This document shows, one piece after another, positions 62,185 through 64,000 of a stretch of DNA of 64,000 nt. The notes under the pieces were generated by a model that was not told the DNA's origin, did no database searches, and was given only the letters and a program-made list of their open reading frames with translations. Both the position numbers and the translations under genes were made by a program. Position 1 is the stretch's first letter. Each line of letters starts with the position of its first letter. This stretch comes from Halioxenophilus aromaticivorans (GTDB taxonomy: Bacteria > Pseudomonadota > Gammaproteobacteria > Pseudomonadales > Cellvibrionaceae). The stretch spans positions 2,480,001-2,544,000 of the forward strand of contig NZ_AP031496.1 of the NCBI RefSeq assembly GCF_042850945.1, in the 5' to 3' direction.

Positions 62185-64000
62185 TCAGTTGTTGTTATGG
62201 ATGGTTGAGGGACGAGAATGCTGGGTGTACCAGGCGACGATTTCGTCGATCGCCTGGGCATTGCCCAGGCTATCGGGGTTGGCAACCTGTTCAATGCTCG
62301 CCCCTTGTAAGATGCGCTTTACTGGCGTTTCGATTTTTTTGCCGGTGAGCGTACGGGGAATAGCGTTTAGCCAGACGACATTGTCCGGCACATGGCGAGG
62401 TGACAGTTCGTTACGCAAGCGTAGCGTAACGGTTCGCTCCAGTTCCTGAGGGTTGGCACCCGGTTGAGCCACCAGAAACAGAATTAATTGGCCCAGGCCG
62501 CCATCATCGTCTTCGAGGTGAATGATCAGGCTGTCGCGTACTTCGGGTATGGCTTCAATCAGGTCGTAGAAGTCGGCGGTTCCCAGTCGAACGCCGCCCC
62601 GGTTGAGGGTGGAATCGGATCGTCCGGTAATCACCGAGGCGTAATCCGGATAGATGATAATCCAGTCGCCGTGCGTCCACATTCCTGGGTTCTGGTTGAA
62701 ATAGGCCTCATGAAAGCGTTGATTACGCGGGTCATTCCAAAACTTGACGGGCATGGAGGGCATTGGGGTGGTAACAACCAGCTCACCGGGCTCATCGACA
62801 ATCGGCTGACCATGCGCGTCGAGGGCTTCTACCCGACAGCCCAGCATGGGTGCGGCTAATTCACCGGCACGAATATCGACCATGGGTGAGGCGCCGAGAA
62901 AGGCCGAGCAGATATCGGTACCGCCGGCGACAGAGGCGATAACCACCTGTGCGCCAAATTGATCGGCAAGCCATTCAAACCCGGCGGTCGGTAAGGGCGA
63001 GCCGGTTGACCCGATGGCTTGTATGGTGCCCAGATCGTAATCTCGGGCGGGAGTTGAGCCCGCATTCAGGCAGCTCATATAAAAGGTGGCAGAATTGCCG
63101 AAGTAGGTCAGCTTTTCTTTTTCAGCCAGTGCCCAGAGGTTATCGACATCGGGGGCCATGGGGTTGCCGTCAAAGCAGACCATACGGGAGCCAAGCAGCA
63201 GGGCACTGACACTGTAGTTCCAGACCATCCAGCCGGTAGTCGAAAACCAAAAAAACACGTCGTCCTCGCTGACGTCGTTATGCAAACCCAGTGCCTTAAC
63301 ATGCTCCAACAGAATGCCGCCGTGACCGTGCACAATGGCTTTTGGCAGCCCGGACGTGCCAGAGCTAAACAGAATGTACAGTGGGTGGTCGAAATTGCCG
63401 CGGTAGCAATCCAGCTCACGCCAGTGGTTTAGCAACGACGGCCAGGGTGTGGCTCGGTCGAGGGTAATCGCCGGGTGGTAGGGCACATCAATCAGGTGCT
63501 CAATACTGGTCACTGACTGGCAGATTTGAGCAACTTGTTCCCGGCGGTCAATCGATTTGTCGCCATAGCGGTATCCACCAATCGCCAGTAGCAGTCGAGG
63601 TTGAACTTGACTGAGGCGATCAACAACGGCTTTGACACCGAACTCAGGGGCGCAGCTTACCCAAATGGCGCCAATCGATGCCGTTGCCAGAAACGCGATG
63701 GTGGCTTCGGGCATGTTGGGCAGGTAGGCGGCGACCACATCCCCGGGTTGAATGCCCCGCTGACGAAGGCCTTCGGCGCAGCGGGCAACCTGATCATGCA
63801 GCTGGTCGCGACTGAGTTCAATACGCTCACGGGTTTGTGAAACACCGACCAGAGCCGTCTGTGCCCCTCGGTATTGGAGAATATGCTGCGGGTAAGAAAC
63901 GCGGGCCCCCGGTAGCCATGCTTTCGGCGGTAACTGCGGTTGGGGAAGGATCGCTTGATAAGGGCCAAGGTCCAGTCGATAAAACTCGATGATGGCTTGC
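62185..64000 (-). CDS. Acetoacetyl-CoA synthetase (5' end beyond the window)
   Basis: The minus-strand frame is open from the window edge to the stop at 62185, at least 604 codons. The first visible residues QAIIEFYRLDLGPYQAILPQ and the start of the AMP-binding domain GDVVAAYLPNMPEATIAFL precede SIGAIWVSCAPEFG, a hallmark of acetoacetate-CoA ligases. LYILFSSGTSGLPKAIVHGH is the ATP-binding loop, MWTHGDWIIIYPDYASVITG the hinge and PRTLTGKKIETPVKRIL the C-terminal Lys motif. The enzyme activates acetoacetate for ketone-body or polyhydroxybutyrate metabolism. Only the N-terminal few dozen residues are missing. It is cotranscribed with the CaiC-like ligase. Confidence 0.9.
   Translation of the reverse strand, partial: QAIIEFYRLDLGPYQAILPQPQLPPKAWLPGARVSYPQHILQYRGAQTALVGVSQTRERIELSRDQLHDQVARCAEGLRQRGIQPGDVVAAYLPNMPEATIAFLATASIGAIWVSCAPEFGVKAVVDRLSQVQPRLLLAIGGYRYGDKSIDRREQVAQICQSVTSIEHLIDVPYHPAITLDRATPWPSLLNHWRELDCYRGNFDHPLYILFSSGTSGLPKAIVHGHGGILLEHVKALGLHNDVSEDDVFFWFSTTGWMVWNYSVSALLLGSRMVCFDGNPMAPDVDNLWALAEKEKLTYFGNSATFYMSCLNAGSTPARDYDLGTIQAIGSTGSPLPTAGFEWLADQFGAQVVIASVAGGTDICSAFLGASPMVDIRAGELAAPMLGCRVEALDAHGQPIVDEPGELVVTTPMPSMPVKFWNDPRNQRFHEAYFNQNPGMWTHGDWIIIYPDYASVITGRSDSTLNRGGVRLGTADFYDLIEAIPEVRDSLIIHLEDDDGGLGQLILFLVAQPGANPQELERTVTLRLRNELSPRHVPDNVVWLNAIPRTLTGKKIETPVKRILQGASIEQVANPDSLGNAQAIDEIVAWYTQHSRPSTIHNNN

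Noticed and set aside
1..64000. CRISPR arrays, defence islands, prophage
   Set aside because: The tandem arrays found have no spacers, there are no cas, restriction or phage structural genes, and the gene order is that of a conserved chromosome.

Overview
The window is chromosomal DNA of a gammaproteobacterium, most likely a marine or salt-adapted member of the Pseudomonadales/Cellvibrionales. Three things point there. The gene order topA - DUF6586 - sulA/lexA - nagZ ... mfd - long-form gapDH - nqrABCDEF - apbE - nqrM - sthA is the one I recall from Pseudomonas. There is a complete Na+-pumping NADH dehydrogenase plus a NhaB Na+/H+ antiporter. Base composition looks moderate. Almost everything is housekeeping. 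I see no tRNA, rRNA, CRISPR array or prophage, and the only mobile DNA is a decayed IS1182-type transposase.

Layout. 1-9.7 kb: a PP2C phosphatase (cut by the window edge) divergent from a double-FHA membrane protein, a small glutaredoxin-like protein, cheV, the lytic transglycosylase slt, the ABC-F ATPase uup, a universal stress protein and two hypothetical membrane-anchored proteins. 10-19.1 kb: topA, DUF6586, a GNAT acetyltransferase, the SOS operon lexA-sulA with a double LexA-box promoter, and the nagZ-mscS-hpt operon. 19.6-26.7 kb: a cold shock protein, mfd-csiV and a long GAPDH. 27.1-36.3 kb: the nqr operon with its maturation factors ApbE and NqrM, then sthA. 36.3-43.4 kb: nhaB, then a ChpA-like scaffold - nudC - membrane protein - sohB - trmH run. 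43.8-48 kb: DUF1285, DUF2788, a hybrid histidine kinase that has lost its key phosphotransfer residues, and a CX5R phosphatase. 48-52 kb: prc-xthA-mscS on the minus strand. 52.5-55 kb: a rimK - M14 hydrolase - rimB cluster. 56.4-59.2 kb: acnA. 59.4-60.4 kb: the transposase pseudogene. 60.5-64 kb: two AMP-forming acyl-CoA ligases, the second cut by the window edge.

How it works together. The nqr block is a complete sodium bioenergetics unit: NqrA-F make the pump, ApbE attaches FMN to the SGAT/TGAT threonines of NqrC and NqrB, NqrM supports metal-centre assembly, NhaB uses the Na+ gradient and SthA balances NADH and NADPH. lexA-sulA couples the SOS response to a division block. rimK-M14-rimB looks like a glutamylation and processing module acting on ribosomal protein S6.

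Most unusual: a pseudo-hybrid-kinase in which His, the N-box Asn and the receiver Asp are all replaced; a perfect intrinsic-terminator hairpin inside the signal-peptide codons of apbE; a nine-copy 14-bp array downstream of sulA and a 12-bp array in the lexA leader, part of a wider pattern of short tandem duplications in spacers; and a cluster of hairpins with G-rich loops between trmH and the DUF1285 gene that may be a structured RNA. I do not see a clear new multi-gene defence or metabolic system.
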